A stretch of 64,000 bases of DNA. Source: Mesorhizobium sp. Its GTDB lineage: Bacteria; Pseudomonadota; Alphaproteobacteria; Rhizobiales; Rhizobiaceae. Position numbers and translations under genes: made by a program. Positions 17,832 to 26,145 of the stretch are shown piece by piece. The DNA lies in NCBI RefSeq assembly GCF_023954305.1, contig NZ_JAMLIG010000001.1:1426001-1490000 (forward strand), given 5' to 3'. The stretch's first letter is position 1, and each line of letters opens with the position of its first letter. The notes under the pieces were generated by a model. It saw nothing but the letters and a program-made list of their open reading frames with translations. It did no database searches and was not told the DNA's origin.

Positions 17832-19052
17832 TCAGATCGACGGGGCGGCGCGCAAGGCGATGACGGCATTCGTGCCGCCGAAGGCAAAGGCGTTGCTGAT
17901 CGCGGCGCGCACCGTGCGCCGCCGCGCCACGTTCGGCGTCACGTCGAGGTCGCAGGCCGGATCCGCCTCGCGATAGTTGGCGGTGGGCGGTACGACGCCG
18001 TCGCGGATCGCCATGACGCAGGCGATCATCTCCAGCGCGCCCGAGGCGCCCAGGCAATGCGCGTGCATCGATTTCGTCGACGAGACCGAGAGCCGGTCGG
18101 CGTGGTGGCCGAAGGCGTGGCGGATGGCGGCCGTTTCGATCTCGTCGTTCGCCTTGGTGCCGGTGCCGTGGGCGTTGACGTAGTCGATCTCTTCGGGCGC
18201 GAGACCGGCATCCGCGAGGCAGGCCCGGATTGCGGCGGCGGGCCCTTCCACGGTCGGTGCGACGATGTCGGCCGCATCGGCCGACAGGCCGGCGCCGGCG
18301 AATTCGGCGAGGATCGGCGCGCCGCGCGCGATCGCGTGGTCGTAGCTCTCCAGAACGGCGATGCCGGCACCCTCGCCGAGGACGAGGCCCTGGCGATCCG
18401 CCGAGAACGGCCGGCAGGTATCGGGCGACAGGATGCGCAGCGCCTCCCAGGCCTTGAGGATACCGTAGACCATCGGTGCATCGGTTCCGCCCGCCAGCAT
18501 GACGTCGGCCCGCCCCAGACGGATCTGGTCGGCAGCGGCCGAAAAGGCATGGTTGGACGACGAACATGCCGAACTCACGCCGAAGACCGGCCCCTTGAGC
18601 CCGTATTGGATGCTGACCTGTCCGGCGGGCGCCCCTGGCATCACGCGCGGAACCGTAAAGATGCCGGCGCGCGTCTTGCCCTCGAGAAAGACGTTGCGAT
18701 AGTTCTCCTCGATCGCTTCCCAGCCGCAGATGCCGGTTCCGACCACCGCCCCGATCCGTTCGGCGCGGCCGGGCTCCACGGCCAGTCCCGCCTGGGACAA
18801 TGCCTGTCCCGCCGCCAGAACGGCCAGCAGCGAAAAGCGGTCCATCGTCACCAGCCGCTTGCGGTCGATGTCGTGGGCGGGCAGTTGCTTGATTTCGCCC
18901 CCCGACCTGATCTTCAGGTCGTAGAGCGGAATCGTCTCCAGCGGCCCGATGCCGCTATGGCCGGACTGCATCGCGCTCCAGATGCCGGCAGCGTCGGTGC
19001 CGATCGGACAGAGGCCGCCGAGGCCCGTGACGACGATGCGCGGGCGGCTCAT
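17832..19052 (-). CDS. Beta-ketoacyl-ACP synthase, NodE-like (KAS II type)
   Basis: Encodes 406 residues. Catalytic residues are visible: Cys163 in SSACSSSNHA, His295 in NAHGTGTKAND and His332 after the STKSM lysine (Lys327). The segments IDRKRLVTMDRFSLLAV, GRADVMLAGGTDAP and PPTANYREADPACDLDVTPNVARRR resemble rhizobial NodE more than housekeeping FabF, judged from memory. It lies 1 bp after an ACP gene that resembles NodF. Probable role: elongation of a special acyl chain on that dedicated ACP. No other nod gene is present. Confidence 0.85.
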   Translation of the reverse strand: MSRPRIVVTGLGGLCPIGTDAAGIWSAMQSGHSGIGPLETIPLYDLKIRSGGEIKQLPAHDIDRKRLVTMDRFSLLAVLAAGQALSQAGLAVEPGRAERIGAVVGTGICGWEAIEENYRNVFLEGKTRAGIFTVPRVMPGAPAGQVSIQYGLKGPVFGVSSACSSSNHAFSAAADQIRLGRADVMLAGGTDAPMVYGILKAWEALRILSPDTCRPFSADRQGLVLGEGAGIAVLESYDHAIARGAPILAEFAGAGLSADAADIVAPTVEGPAAAIRACLADAGLAPEEIDYVNAHGTGTKANDEIETAAIRHAFGHHADRLSVSSTKSMHAHCLGASGALEMIACVMAIRDGVVPPTANYREADPACDLDVTPNVARRRTVRAAISNAFAFGGTNAVIALRAAPSI

Positions 19053-19053
19053 C

Positions 19054-19308
19054 TCAACTCTTCTTGTCGATCAGCATGCGGACGGCGGTGACGATGTCGC
19101 CGATCGTCTTCAGATTGTTCCAGGCTTCGACCGTGTTCATCTCGATCTCGATACCGTGCCGCTCCTCCAGATCGAAAATGATCTCGGTCAGTTCCAGCGA
19201 ATGGATACCCAGCATGTCGAGCTCGGTGTCGGTGTTGATTTCGCCGGCATCAGGCCCGGCATGCGCCTTAATCAGTTCGATTACTTCAGCCGCGAGCGTG
19301 TCGGTCAT
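19054..19308 (-). CDS. Acyl carrier protein, NodF-like
   Basis: Encodes 84 residues. The phosphopantetheine serine is Ser37 in LGIHSLELTEIIFDLEE, where the usual DSL reads HSL. The C-terminal part IEIEMNTVEAWNNLKTIGDIV closely follows the NodF pattern (IRIEMNTAEAW...). The ATG at 19308 is preceded by a G-run ribosome-binding site. Co-transcribed with the NodE-like synthase. No nod-box was found upstream, so regulation by NodD is not supported. A role in a polar lipid or lipopolysaccharide acyl chain is plausible. Confidence 0.85.
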   Translation of the reverse strand: MTDTLAAEVIELIKAHAGPDAGEINTDTELDMLGIHSLELTEIIFDLEERHGIEIEMNTVEAWNNLKTIGDIVTAVRMLIDKKS

Positions 19309-19470
19309 GCAACCCCCCAGAACAATTCCGAACGCAACCGTGCATTGCCGGCGCATCCCAGTTTCCGCTCCCCCGACGCGGTTCATCGCTGCTTGTATAG
19401 AAAGGGAAGGTGCTGTGGGCAACACGTCATGCTCGACAGCGGCACCTGGCCGCGCCTAGGTTCTCCCGCG
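19309..19470. other. Divergent intergenic region between NodF-like ACP and ureD
   Basis: A 162-base spacer that must hold promoters for both the acyl-chain pair and the urease operon. No nod-box (ATC-N9-GAT repeats), Fnr-type or NtrC-type site was recognised by eye. Confidence 0.4.
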
Positions 19471-20334
19471 ATGAAGCATGTGTCGATCCCCTCCGTCCCG
19501 CAGCCGGACCCCGTGATGCAGCGCGTTCAGGCGCTTGGCCGGATTTCGGTCGATGCGCAGGACGGGCGGACGCGTCTGCGGCAACTGTTCCAGCAGGGCG
19601 CCGCCAAGATCAGGATGCCGCTGACTTCCAGCGATCAGCTCGAGGCCATCCTGATCAACACCGCGGGCGGGATGACCGGCGGGGACAGGCTGGACTGGGA
19701 GTTCGAGGTCGGCCCGTGCGCCACGGCGGTCGTGACCACGCAAGCCTGCGAGAAGGCTTATCGCGCCGAGTCCGGCGTGGCCCGCATCCGGACCGTGGCG
19801 CGGATCGCCGAAGGCGGTCATCTTTCCTGGCTGCCGCAGGAGACGATCCTCTACGACCGCTCGGCGCTTGAGCGCCGGCTCGACGTCAACCTCGCAGCGG
19901 ATGCGACGGCGCTGGTCGTCGAATCCGTCATTTTCGGCCGCCGCGCCATGGGCGAAACCGTGCGCACCGCGAGCTTCCGCGACATATGGCGCATCCGCAT
20001 CGGCGGCCGCCTCGTCCATGCCGACACCGTTGCGTTCGATGGAGACGTGGCCGCGCAACTCTCCCGCGCGGCGGTGGCTGGCGGCGCGACGGCGGTCGCG
20101 ACCGTGCTTCTGATCGCGCCTGACGCCGAACAGCGGCTGGACGAGGTCCGCCAGATCGTCGGACCGCACGGAGGCGCCAGCTTCTGGAGATTGGGCGGCA
20201 ATGCGGGAGAAAAGAGTGGCAAGCTTCTTGCGAGGCTTGCCGCAAACGACGGCTACGACTTGCGGCAGCGGCTGGTTCCCTTGCTGGCCCTGCTCAATGG
20301 AAAGGCAGGGCTGCCCAAAGTCTGGTCAACATAG
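19471..20334 (+). CDS. ureD: Urease accessory protein UreD
   Basis: Encodes 287 residues. Family blocks are ILINTAGGMTGGDRLDWEFEVG, TQACEKAYR, LSWLPQETILYDRSALERRL and a C-terminal WSTxx-like end. UreD is the scaffold that binds apo-urease together with UreF and UreG during nickel and CO2 loading. It is the first gene of the urease operon; ATG at 19471 is used, with an in-frame ATG at 19429 as alternative. Followed by ureA after 30 bp. Confidence 0.95.
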   Translation: MKHVSIPSVPQPDPVMQRVQALGRISVDAQDGRTRLRQLFQQGAAKIRMPLTSSDQLEAILINTAGGMTGGDRLDWEFEVGPCATAVVTTQACEKAYRAESGVARIRTVARIAEGGHLSWLPQETILYDRSALERRLDVNLAADATALVVESVIFGRRAMGETVRTASFRDIWRIRIGGRLVHADTVAFDGDVAAQLSRAAVAGGATAVATVLLIAPDAEQRLDEVRQIVGPHGGASFWRLGGNAGEKSGKLLARLAANDGYDLRQRLVPLLALLNGKAGLPKVWST

Positions 20335-20364
20335 AGACTCCAGTTCGGTCTATTCGGAGGACGC

Positions 20365-20667
20365 ATGAATCTGACCCCGAGGGAAAAGGACAAGCTGCTC
20401 GTCGCCATGGCGGCGATCGTCGCGCGGAGGCGGCTGGAGCGCGGCGTCAAGCTCAACCACCCGGAGGCGATCGCGCTGATCACGGATTTCGTCGTCGAAG
20501 GCGCACGCGACGGCCGCTCGGTCGCCGACCTGATGCAGGCCGGCGCTCACGTACTCACCCGCGACCAGGTGATGGACGGCGTTGCCTCGATGATCCACGA
20601 CATCCAGGTCGAGGCGACCTTTCCGGACGGCACCAAGCTCGTCACCGTCCACGAGCCGATCCGGTAG
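20365..20667 (+). CDS. ureA: Urease subunit gamma
   Basis: Encodes 100 residues, exactly the family length. MNLTPREKDKLLVAMAAIVARRRLERGVKLN and HPEAIALITDFVVEGARDGRSV are the family blocks. It is the smallest structural subunit of the (UreABC)3 enzyme. GGAGG lies at 20356-20360, just before the start. Confidence 0.98.
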   Translation: MNLTPREKDKLLVAMAAIVARRRLERGVKLNHPEAIALITDFVVEGARDGRSVADLMQAGAHVLTRDQVMDGVASMIHDIQVEATFPDGTKLVTVHEPIR

Positions 20668-20671
20668 CGCC

Positions 20672-20920
20672 ATGCTCGAACTGCGCCCCAATTGCGAATG
20701 CTGCGATCGCGACCTGCCACCGGAGAGCACGGACGCGATGATTTGCACTTTCGAATGCACTTTCTGCAGCGACTGCGCGACGAACGCACTGGCCGGCATC
20801 TGCCCGAACTGCGGCGGCGATCTGGTGCGCCGCCCCGTGCGGCCGGCCGGGATGCTGGCGAAATATCCGGCGTCGACCAGACGCGTGCTCAAAGCCGAAG
20901 GCTGCGAAAAGGCGGCCTGA
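20672..20920 (+). CDS. DUF1272 domain zinc-ribbon-like protein
   Basis: Encodes 82 residues. Eight cysteines are grouped as CECC, CTFECTFCSDC and CPNC, a metal-binding arrangement typical of DUF1272. The start is 4 bp after ureA. The gene is not a urease component in the classic set. Its position between ureA and the nickel permease suggests it rides on the operon or contributes to metal handling; that is inference. Confidence 0.8.
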   Translation: MLELRPNCECCDRDLPPESTDAMICTFECTFCSDCATNALAGICPNCGGDLVRRPVRPAGMLAKYPASTRRVLKAEGCEKAA

Positions 20921-20956
20921 CTGTCCTAACGGGAAATGACGAAGAGGGGATCTGAC

Positions 20957-21547
20957 GTGCTGAAACGAATTGGAATGGCCGCTTGGGCGCTGGCGTTGGG
21001 CGTGTCGCCGGCCTTCGCCCACCTGAACCCCGCGGAGCACGGCTCCTTCGCCGCCGGCTTCTCCCATCCGCTGTTCGGCCTCGACCACATCCTGGCGATG
21101 GTGGCTGTCGGCCTGTGGGCTGCGCTGCTCGGCGGACGTTCGGTGTGGCTGGTGCCCACCGCCTTCGTGGGCACCATGCTGGCAGGGTTTGTCCTCGCCC
21201 TGGCCGGGCTCGGCTTGCCGTTCGTCGAGCCTGTCATCGCCGCCTCGGTTGTCGTCATCGGCCTCCTGGCGCTGGTAGCGCTGCAGGTGCCGACACCGGT
21301 CGGTATGGCGATGGTCGGTTTCTTCGCCTTCTTCCACGGCTATGCGCATGGCGGCGAACTGGGCGAAGCGGGCGCGATGCCTTTCTGTATAGGCTTCGCG
21401 CTGGCCACCGCGCTGCTGCATGCGGCGGGCGTCGGCATCGGACTGGGGCTTGGACGCCTCGCGGGCGGACCTGCCGGGCGGTGGATCACCCGCCTCGCCG
21501 GCGGCCTCGCGGCGCTCGGCGGACTCTGGATCGCGGCGGGGAGCTGA
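20957..21547 (+). CDS. ureJ: HupE/UreJ-family nickel permease
   Basis: Encodes about 196 residues. A signal-like first segment ends SPAFAHLNP; then HPLFGLDHILAMVAVGLWA contains the His/Asp metal motif of HupE/UreJ. FFHGYAHGGELG is a second His motif. About six membrane spans. GTG at 20957 has AGAGGGGA seven bases upstream; an ATG at 20936 would add seven residues before the signal. Supplies Ni2+ for the urease active site. Confidence 0.9.
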   Translation: MLKRIGMAAWALALGVSPAFAHLNPAEHGSFAAGFSHPLFGLDHILAMVAVGLWAALLGGRSVWLVPTAFVGTMLAGFVLALAGLGLPFVEPVIAASVVVIGLLALVALQVPTPVGMAMVGFFAFFHGYAHGGELGEAGAMPFCIGFALATALLHAAGVGIGLGLGRLAGGPAGRWITRLAGGLAALGGLWIAAGS

Positions 21548-21550
21548 GCC

Positions 21551-21871
21551 ATGATCCTCGGCGGCCTCGTTCCCGGACAGATCATCACCGCCCCCGGCGA
21601 TATCGAACTCAACGCCGGCCAGCCGACGGTGACGTTGAAGGTCGCCAACACCGGCGACCGGCCGATCCAGGTCGGCTCTCACTACCATTTCTTCGAAACC
21701 AATGAGGGTCTGCGCTTCGACCGCGACAAGGCGCGCGGCATGCGGCTCGACATCGCCGCCGGTACGGCGGTGCGCTTCGAGCCGGGCCAGGAACGCGACG
21801 TCACGCTGGTGCCGTTGCGCGGAAAGCGCGAAGTCTACGGGTTCCAGCAGAAGGTGATGGACAAACTGTGA
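21551..21871 (+). CDS. ureB: Urease subunit beta
   Basis: Encodes 106 residues. It begins MILGGLVPGQIITAPGDIELNAG and contains VGSHYHFFETNEGLRFDR and GTAVRFEPGQERDVTLV. It is the beta subunit that caps the catalytic UreC barrel. It starts 3 bp after ureJ. The next rightward gene, ureC, is about 590 bp away because an opposite-strand gene intervenes. Confidence 0.98.
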   Translation: MILGGLVPGQIITAPGDIELNAGQPTVTLKVANTGDRPIQVGSHYHFFETNEGLRFDRDKARGMRLDIAAGTAVRFEPGQERDVTLVPLRGKREVYGFQQKVMDKL

Positions 21872-21882
21872 AGCGCGAAGGC

Positions 21883-22347
21883 TCAGCTCGCCGGCTTGGC
21901 CGCCGCGTAGACCACAACACGCCGGTCATCGTCGATCTCGATTCCCAACACGTCGCGCATCAGCACCTGGCGCGAGTCGATGGCGTGGAACAGAAGCGCA
22001 TTGCCCTCGATCTCCTGGCGCAGCGACGTGATCTCGCTCTCGCGCTCCTTGAGCCTGGCCTCGATCTCGGACGGAGGCCCGCCTTCGGTCGCCGCCGCGT
22101 CCGGCAGGAAGACGATGTCGACGCTCCTGACGTCGGTGACCTTGCGCACGACTTCCGCCGACTGCGCCGCATTGTCGATTGCCTTGAGGATCTTGCCGTG
22201 GTCGGCGCTAGCGGTGCTTTCCTGTTCGCGCACTTGCGAACCGACGATGGCGTCGATCGCGCCTTCCGTCTGGAGCCCCTGGGCATATGCCCCGCCGACC
22301 GCGAGAGCCGTCGCGACAAGGGCGACACCGATGGTAGGTCGCAACAT
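21883..22347 (-). CDS. Hypothetical periplasmic protein, opposite strand within the urease operon
   Basis: Encodes 154 residues. A signal peptide is visible (MLRPTIGVALVATALAVGGAYAQ-). The mature part is helical and charged, with a heptad-like stretch at about 95-115 (EIEARLKERESEITSLRQEIE) that suggests a coiled coil. No family was recognised. It is read against ureB and ureC and sits 11 bp past the ureB stop. Its mRNA would be overlapped by operon read-through. Confidence 0.7.
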   Translation of the reverse strand: MLRPTIGVALVATALAVGGAYAQGLQTEGAIDAIVGSQVREQESTASADHGKILKAIDNAAQSAEVVRKVTDVRSVDIVFLPDAAATEGGPPSEIEARLKERESEITSLRQEIEGNALLFHAIDSRQVLMRDVLGIEIDDDRRVVVYAAAKPAS

Positions 22348-22461
22348 CCTTCACCTCGTTCTGTTCATGACCGGATCACGAAGAACCGCCCGCATGGCGG
22401 ATGGTTCCCGACGCGATCCGACTTTTCTCAGCATTCGCCCGCTCATTCCGGAGCCTGACCC

Positions 22462-24174
22462 ATGCCCGCCCGCATTTCCCGCGCCTCCTATGCCCAGATG
22501 TTCGGCCCGACGACCGGCGACAAAGTCCGGCTTGCCGACACCGACCTGATCATCGAGGTCGAGAAGGACCTGACCACCTATGGCGAGGAGGTGAAGTTCG
22601 GTGGCGGCAAGGTGATCCGCGACGGCATGGGTCAATCCCAGGTCACCCGCGCGGACGGAGCCGTTGACACGGTGATCACCAACGCGCTGATCGTCGACGC
22701 CACAGGCATCTACAAGGCCGACATCGGTCTGAAGGACGGCCGCATCCATGCAATCGGCAAGGCCGGCAATCCCGACACGCAACCGGGCGTGACCATCATC
22801 ATTGGCCCAGGCACCGAGGCCATCGCCGGCGAAGGCAAAATCCTGACCGCCGGCGGCTTCGACGCGCACATCCATTTCATCTGCCCGCAGCAGATCGACG
22901 AGGCGCTGATGAGCGGCATCACGACTATGCTGGGTGGCGGCACCGGCCCCGCTCACGGCACGCTGGCGACGACCTGCACGCCCGGACCGTGGCACATTTC
23001 GCGCATGATCCAGGCGATGGACGCCTTCCCGATCAATATCGGCCTGTCCGGCAAGGGCAATGCCTCGCTGCCCGGTGCGCTGGTCGAAATGGTAAAGGCC
23101 GGAGCTTCGTCGCTCAAGCTGCACGAGGACTGGGGCACGACGCCGGCCGCGATCGACAACTGCCTCTCCGTCGCCGACGACTACGACGTGCAGGTGATGA
23201 TCCACACAGACACGTTGAACGAGAGCGGATTCGTCGAGAACACCATGGCGGCCATCAAAGGCCGCACCATCCACGCCTTCCACACCGAGGGCGCCGGCGG
23301 CGGCCACGCGCCCGACATCATCAAGGTGGCAAGCCACCCGAACGTCATCCCCTCCTCCACCAATCCGACTCGGCCCTACACGGTCAACACGCTGGAAGAG
23401 CATCTCGACATGCTGATGGTCTGCCATCACCTGTCACCGTCGATCCCCGAGGACATCGCCTTCGCCGAAAGCCGCATCCGCAAGGAGACGATCGCGGCCG
23501 AGGACATCCTGCACGACATCGGCGCCTTCTCGATCATCTCGTCCGACAGCCAGGCCATGGGCCGCGTCGGCGAGGTGGCGATCCGCACCTGGCAGACCGC
23601 GCACAAGATGAAGGTCCAGCGCGGCCGGCTGAAGGAAGAAACCGGCGACAACGACAATTACCGCGTCCGGCGCTATATTGCCAAATATACCATCAATCCG
23701 GCGATCGCGCACGGCCTGTCGAAACACATCGGCTCGGTCGAGGTGGGCAAGCGTGCGGACCTCGTGATGTGGAGCCCCGCCTTCTTCGGCGTCAAGCCAG
23801 ACATGGTGCTGGTCGGCGGCATGATCGCGGCCGCGCCGATGGGCGATCCGAACGCCTCTATTCCCACGCCGCAGCCGGTGCACTACCGGCCGATGTTCGG
23901 CGCCTTCGGCAAGGCGATGACGGCGTCGTCGGTCACCTTTGTGTCCAAGGCTGCCGTCGATCTCGGCGTCAGGGCGAAACTCGGCGTCGAGAAAGAACTC
24001 GTCGCAGTCGAGAATACGCGTGGCGGCATCGGCAAGCATTCGATGGTGCTGAACAGCGCGACGCCGCATATCGAAGTCGATCCGGAGACCTACGAGGTCC
24101 GCGCCGACGGCGAACTGCTGACCTGCGAACCGGCGAAGGTGCTGCCGATGGCGCAGCGGTATTTCCTGTTCTGA
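22462..24174 (+). CDS. ureC: Urease subunit alpha (catalytic)
   Basis: Encodes 570 residues, full length. Nickel ligands by alignment with the Klebsiella enzyme: His136 and His138, carbamylated Lys219 (SSLKLHEDWG), His248, His274 and Asp362. The mobile-flap Cys321 and catalytic His322 are in MVCHHLSPSIPEDIAFAESR. All key residues are present, so the enzyme should be active. It hydrolyses urea to ammonia and carbamate in the cytoplasm. Confidence 0.99.
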   Translation: MPARISRASYAQMFGPTTGDKVRLADTDLIIEVEKDLTTYGEEVKFGGGKVIRDGMGQSQVTRADGAVDTVITNALIVDATGIYKADIGLKDGRIHAIGKAGNPDTQPGVTIIIGPGTEAIAGEGKILTAGGFDAHIHFICPQQIDEALMSGITTMLGGGTGPAHGTLATTCTPGPWHISRMIQAMDAFPINIGLSGKGNASLPGALVEMVKAGASSLKLHEDWGTTPAAIDNCLSVADDYDVQVMIHTDTLNESGFVENTMAAIKGRTIHAFHTEGAGGGHAPDIIKVASHPNVIPSSTNPTRPYTVNTLEEHLDMLMVCHHLSPSIPEDIAFAESRIRKETIAAEDILHDIGAFSIISSDSQAMGRVGEVAIRTWQTAHKMKVQRGRLKEETGDNDNYRVRRYIAKYTINPAIAHGLSKHIGSVEVGKRADLVMWSPAFFGVKPDMVLVGGMIAAAPMGDPNASIPTPQPVHYRPMFGAFGKAMTASSVTFVSKAAVDLGVRAKLGVEKELVAVENTRGGIGKHSMVLNSATPHIEVDPETYEVRADGELLTCEPAKVLPMAQRYFLF

Positions 24175-24227
24175 GGCCAGCTCACGGGCGGCTGGAAACC
24201 TGCGGCCTGTTGAGCGATACTGCGCCT

Positions 24228-24692
24228 ATGAACAAGGCCTTCCGCCTTTCGAAACTAACGTCCTACGAGTCGGATTTTGCTCGTTGGTGCGCCGAGCAGG
24301 CCGCGCTCCTGCGCGAGGGACGTTTCGACGCGCTCGATCGCGAGAACCTTGCCGAGGAGATCGAGAGCTTGGGACGGAGCCAGGAAGACGAGATCGAAAG
24401 CCGGCTGGGTGTACTGATCGCTCACCTGCTGAAGTGGAAATTCCAGCCGGGCGGCCGGTCGAACAGCTGGAAAGCGACGATTCTGGAACAGCGGGCACGC
24501 ATCGCGCGCCGCCTCCGGAAGAATCCAAGCCTCAAGAGCCACCCGGCGAAAGTCCTGTCCGAGGAATACGAGATCGGACGGCTGTCGGCATGGGGCGAAA
24601 CCGGCCTGCCCGAGGAGGCGTTTCCCGCCGCTTGTCCCTTCACGGTCGAACAGATCCTCGACCCTGCCTTCTACCCCAACGGGGATGCGTAA
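24228..24692 (+). CDS. DUF29 domain-containing protein
   Basis: Encodes 154 residues. YESDFARWCAEQAALLREGRFDALDRENLAEEIESLG is the standard opening of DUF29, followed by HLLKWKFQPGGRSNSWKATI. Function unknown. It lies 53 bp after ureC in the same direction and overlaps the next gene by 8 bp. Probably a passenger of the urease operon. Confidence 0.8.
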   Translation: MNKAFRLSKLTSYESDFARWCAEQAALLREGRFDALDRENLAEEIESLGRSQEDEIESRLGVLIAHLLKWKFQPGGRSNSWKATILEQRARIARRLRKNPSLKSHPAKVLSEEYEIGRLSAWGETGLPEEAFPAACPFTVEQILDPAFYPNGDA

Positions 24693-25227
24693 CCTCCTTT
24701 TCTGGCTGGTGGTCGCCGCGACCGGCGCGGTCTATGCCGCGATGGCTCTTTGGTCGCTGCCGCGCATCTCCGACGCGGCCGGAGGACTGATGCCGTTTGA
24801 CTTACGGCCTCTCGGCTACACCGAAACGGAAGCGCGGGAGTTTGCGCAACGCCTGAGCGACGGCGGCCGCGCCTTCTACCTTACCGTCCAACACCGGCTC
24901 GACCTCGCCTTCCCCGCGCTGCTGGCCGCAACGCTCACATGGACAGCGCTGCGTCTCCCGCCGACGGGATGGCGCGCGGTGCGAGGGGTGCTCGTCGTCG
25001 CGGCGATCGGCGGCATGGTCGCGGACTATGCCGAAAACGCCGCGGTCGCGACCTTGCTCTCCGCCGCGCCGGAGGCGGTCGCGGCCGAGCAGATCGCAGC
25101 CGCCTCGCGATGGACGGTTCTGAAATCGCTTGGCGCGACGCTCGCCTTGTCGTTAGGTGTGGTCCTCCTCGCCCGGGCGGTCATCGCCCGGATGAAATCC
25201 AGGCAAGCATCGGACCTCATCTCATGA
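24685..25227 (+). CDS. Hypothetical four-span membrane protein
   Basis: Encodes 180 residues. Hydrophobic segments lie at about 5-25, 70-90, 100-120 and 145-168. No family recognised. The start overlaps the DUF29 gene by 8 bp and the stop overlaps the next start (ATGA), so it is translated as part of the urease transcript. Confidence 0.7.
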   Translation: MRNLLFWLVVAATGAVYAAMALWSLPRISDAAGGLMPFDLRPLGYTETEAREFAQRLSDGGRAFYLTVQHRLDLAFPALLAATLTWTALRLPPTGWRAVRGVLVVAAIGGMVADYAENAAVATLLSAAPEAVAAEQIAAASRWTVLKSLGATLALSLGVVLLARAVIARMKSRQASDLIS

Positions 25228-25520
25228 TCTACGTCGTCGCCACGCTCACCACCACGCCCGGAGGAGCCGAGGCGCTTCGCGCGCCCGCCGCCGCCTGCGT
25301 CGCCGAGACCCGCAAGGAGAAGGGCTGTCTCGGCTACGAGCTGTTCCAGAGCTTGGACGATCCCGACAAGCTCGTCTTCGTCGAGAAGTGGGAAACGCGC
25401 GAGGCGCTGACGGCGCATTCGAAACAACCGCACCTGAAAGCCTGGCGCGAGGCGAGCGGCCCCCATCTCGTTTCTCGCAAGATCGAGATCGTCCATCCGG
25501 AGAAGGTGGAGGAGTTCTAG
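25224..25520 (+). CDS. Antibiotic biosynthesis monooxygenase (ABM/YgiN-like) domain protein
   Basis: Encodes 98 residues with a single dimeric alpha-beta barrel fold. Typical features are the first strand IYVVATLTTTPGGAEALR, CLGYELFQSLDDPDKLVFVEKWETREALTAH and a His-containing end strand. Relatives act on quinones or as small monooxygenases, but many have no known substrate. It overlaps the preceding membrane protein by 4 bp. Confidence 0.8.
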   Translation: MIYVVATLTTTPGGAEALRAPAAACVAETRKEKGCLGYELFQSLDDPDKLVFVEKWETREALTAHSKQPHLKAWREASGPHLVSRKIEIVHPEKVEEF

Positions 25521-25533
25521 GGGGAGAGAGATC

Positions 25534-26145
25534 ATGTATCAGGCTGTCGGCGCACCCGGTTCGCGCCTCACCCGTGTCGTCTGGATGCTCGAAGAATTGG
25601 GCGAGCCCTACGAGATCGTCAGGGCCAAGCAATATTCGGAGACGATGAAGCGCTTCAATCCGACCGGCAAGATGCCGGCGCTGATCGACGGCGACTTCGT
25701 GCTGACCGATTCGGCCGCCATCTGCGCCTATCTCGGCGAAAAGCACGCCGACAAGGGTATGGGCCCGGAGCCCGGCCTGCGGGGCCGCGCCGAGATGATG
25801 TCGTGGATGCTCTACGCGCTCTCCGAGTTCGAGCAGCCGATGTGGAACAAGTTGAAGCACCGCTTCCTCCTGCCGAACGAATTCAGGGCCGAGGTCGCAC
25901 CGTGGGTGAAACGCGAGTTCGACATCGAGATCGACGCGCTCGAGGCCAAGCTCGCGGGCCGACCCTATGCGCTCGGCGACCGTTTCTCGGCGGTCGATGT
26001 GATCCTCGGCCATTGCGGCCAATGGGCGAAGAGCGGCAAGTTCGAGGTGGCGTCGAAACCCGTGGCGGACTATTTCGAGCGCGTGCTCTCGCGTCCGGCG
26101 CTGGCGCGGGCGAAACAGCGCGAGCAGGAGGTCCAGGCCGCATGA
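25534..26145 (+). CDS. Glutathione S-transferase family protein
   Basis: Encodes 203 residues. The N-terminal thioredoxin-like domain shows SRLTRVVWMLEELG, a cis-proline in TGKMPALIDGDFVLTDSAAICAYL and the glutathione-binding DS pair. The helical C-terminal domain contains RPYALGDRFSAVDVILGH. A detoxification-type enzyme of unknown substrate. AGAGAGAT precedes the start and the stop overlaps ureE. Confidence 0.88.
   Translation: MYQAVGAPGSRLTRVVWMLEELGEPYEIVRAKQYSETMKRFNPTGKMPALIDGDFVLTDSAAICAYLGEKHADKGMGPEPGLRGRAEMMSWMLYALSEFEQPMWNKLKHRFLLPNEFRAEVAPWVKREFDIEIDALEAKLAGRPYALGDRFSAVDVILGHCGQWAKSGKFEVASKPVADYFERVLSRPALARAKQREQEVQAA

Noticed and set aside
19309..19470. Possible nod-box before the NodF-like gene
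   Set aside because: No ATC-N9-GAT repeats could be found in the spacer.
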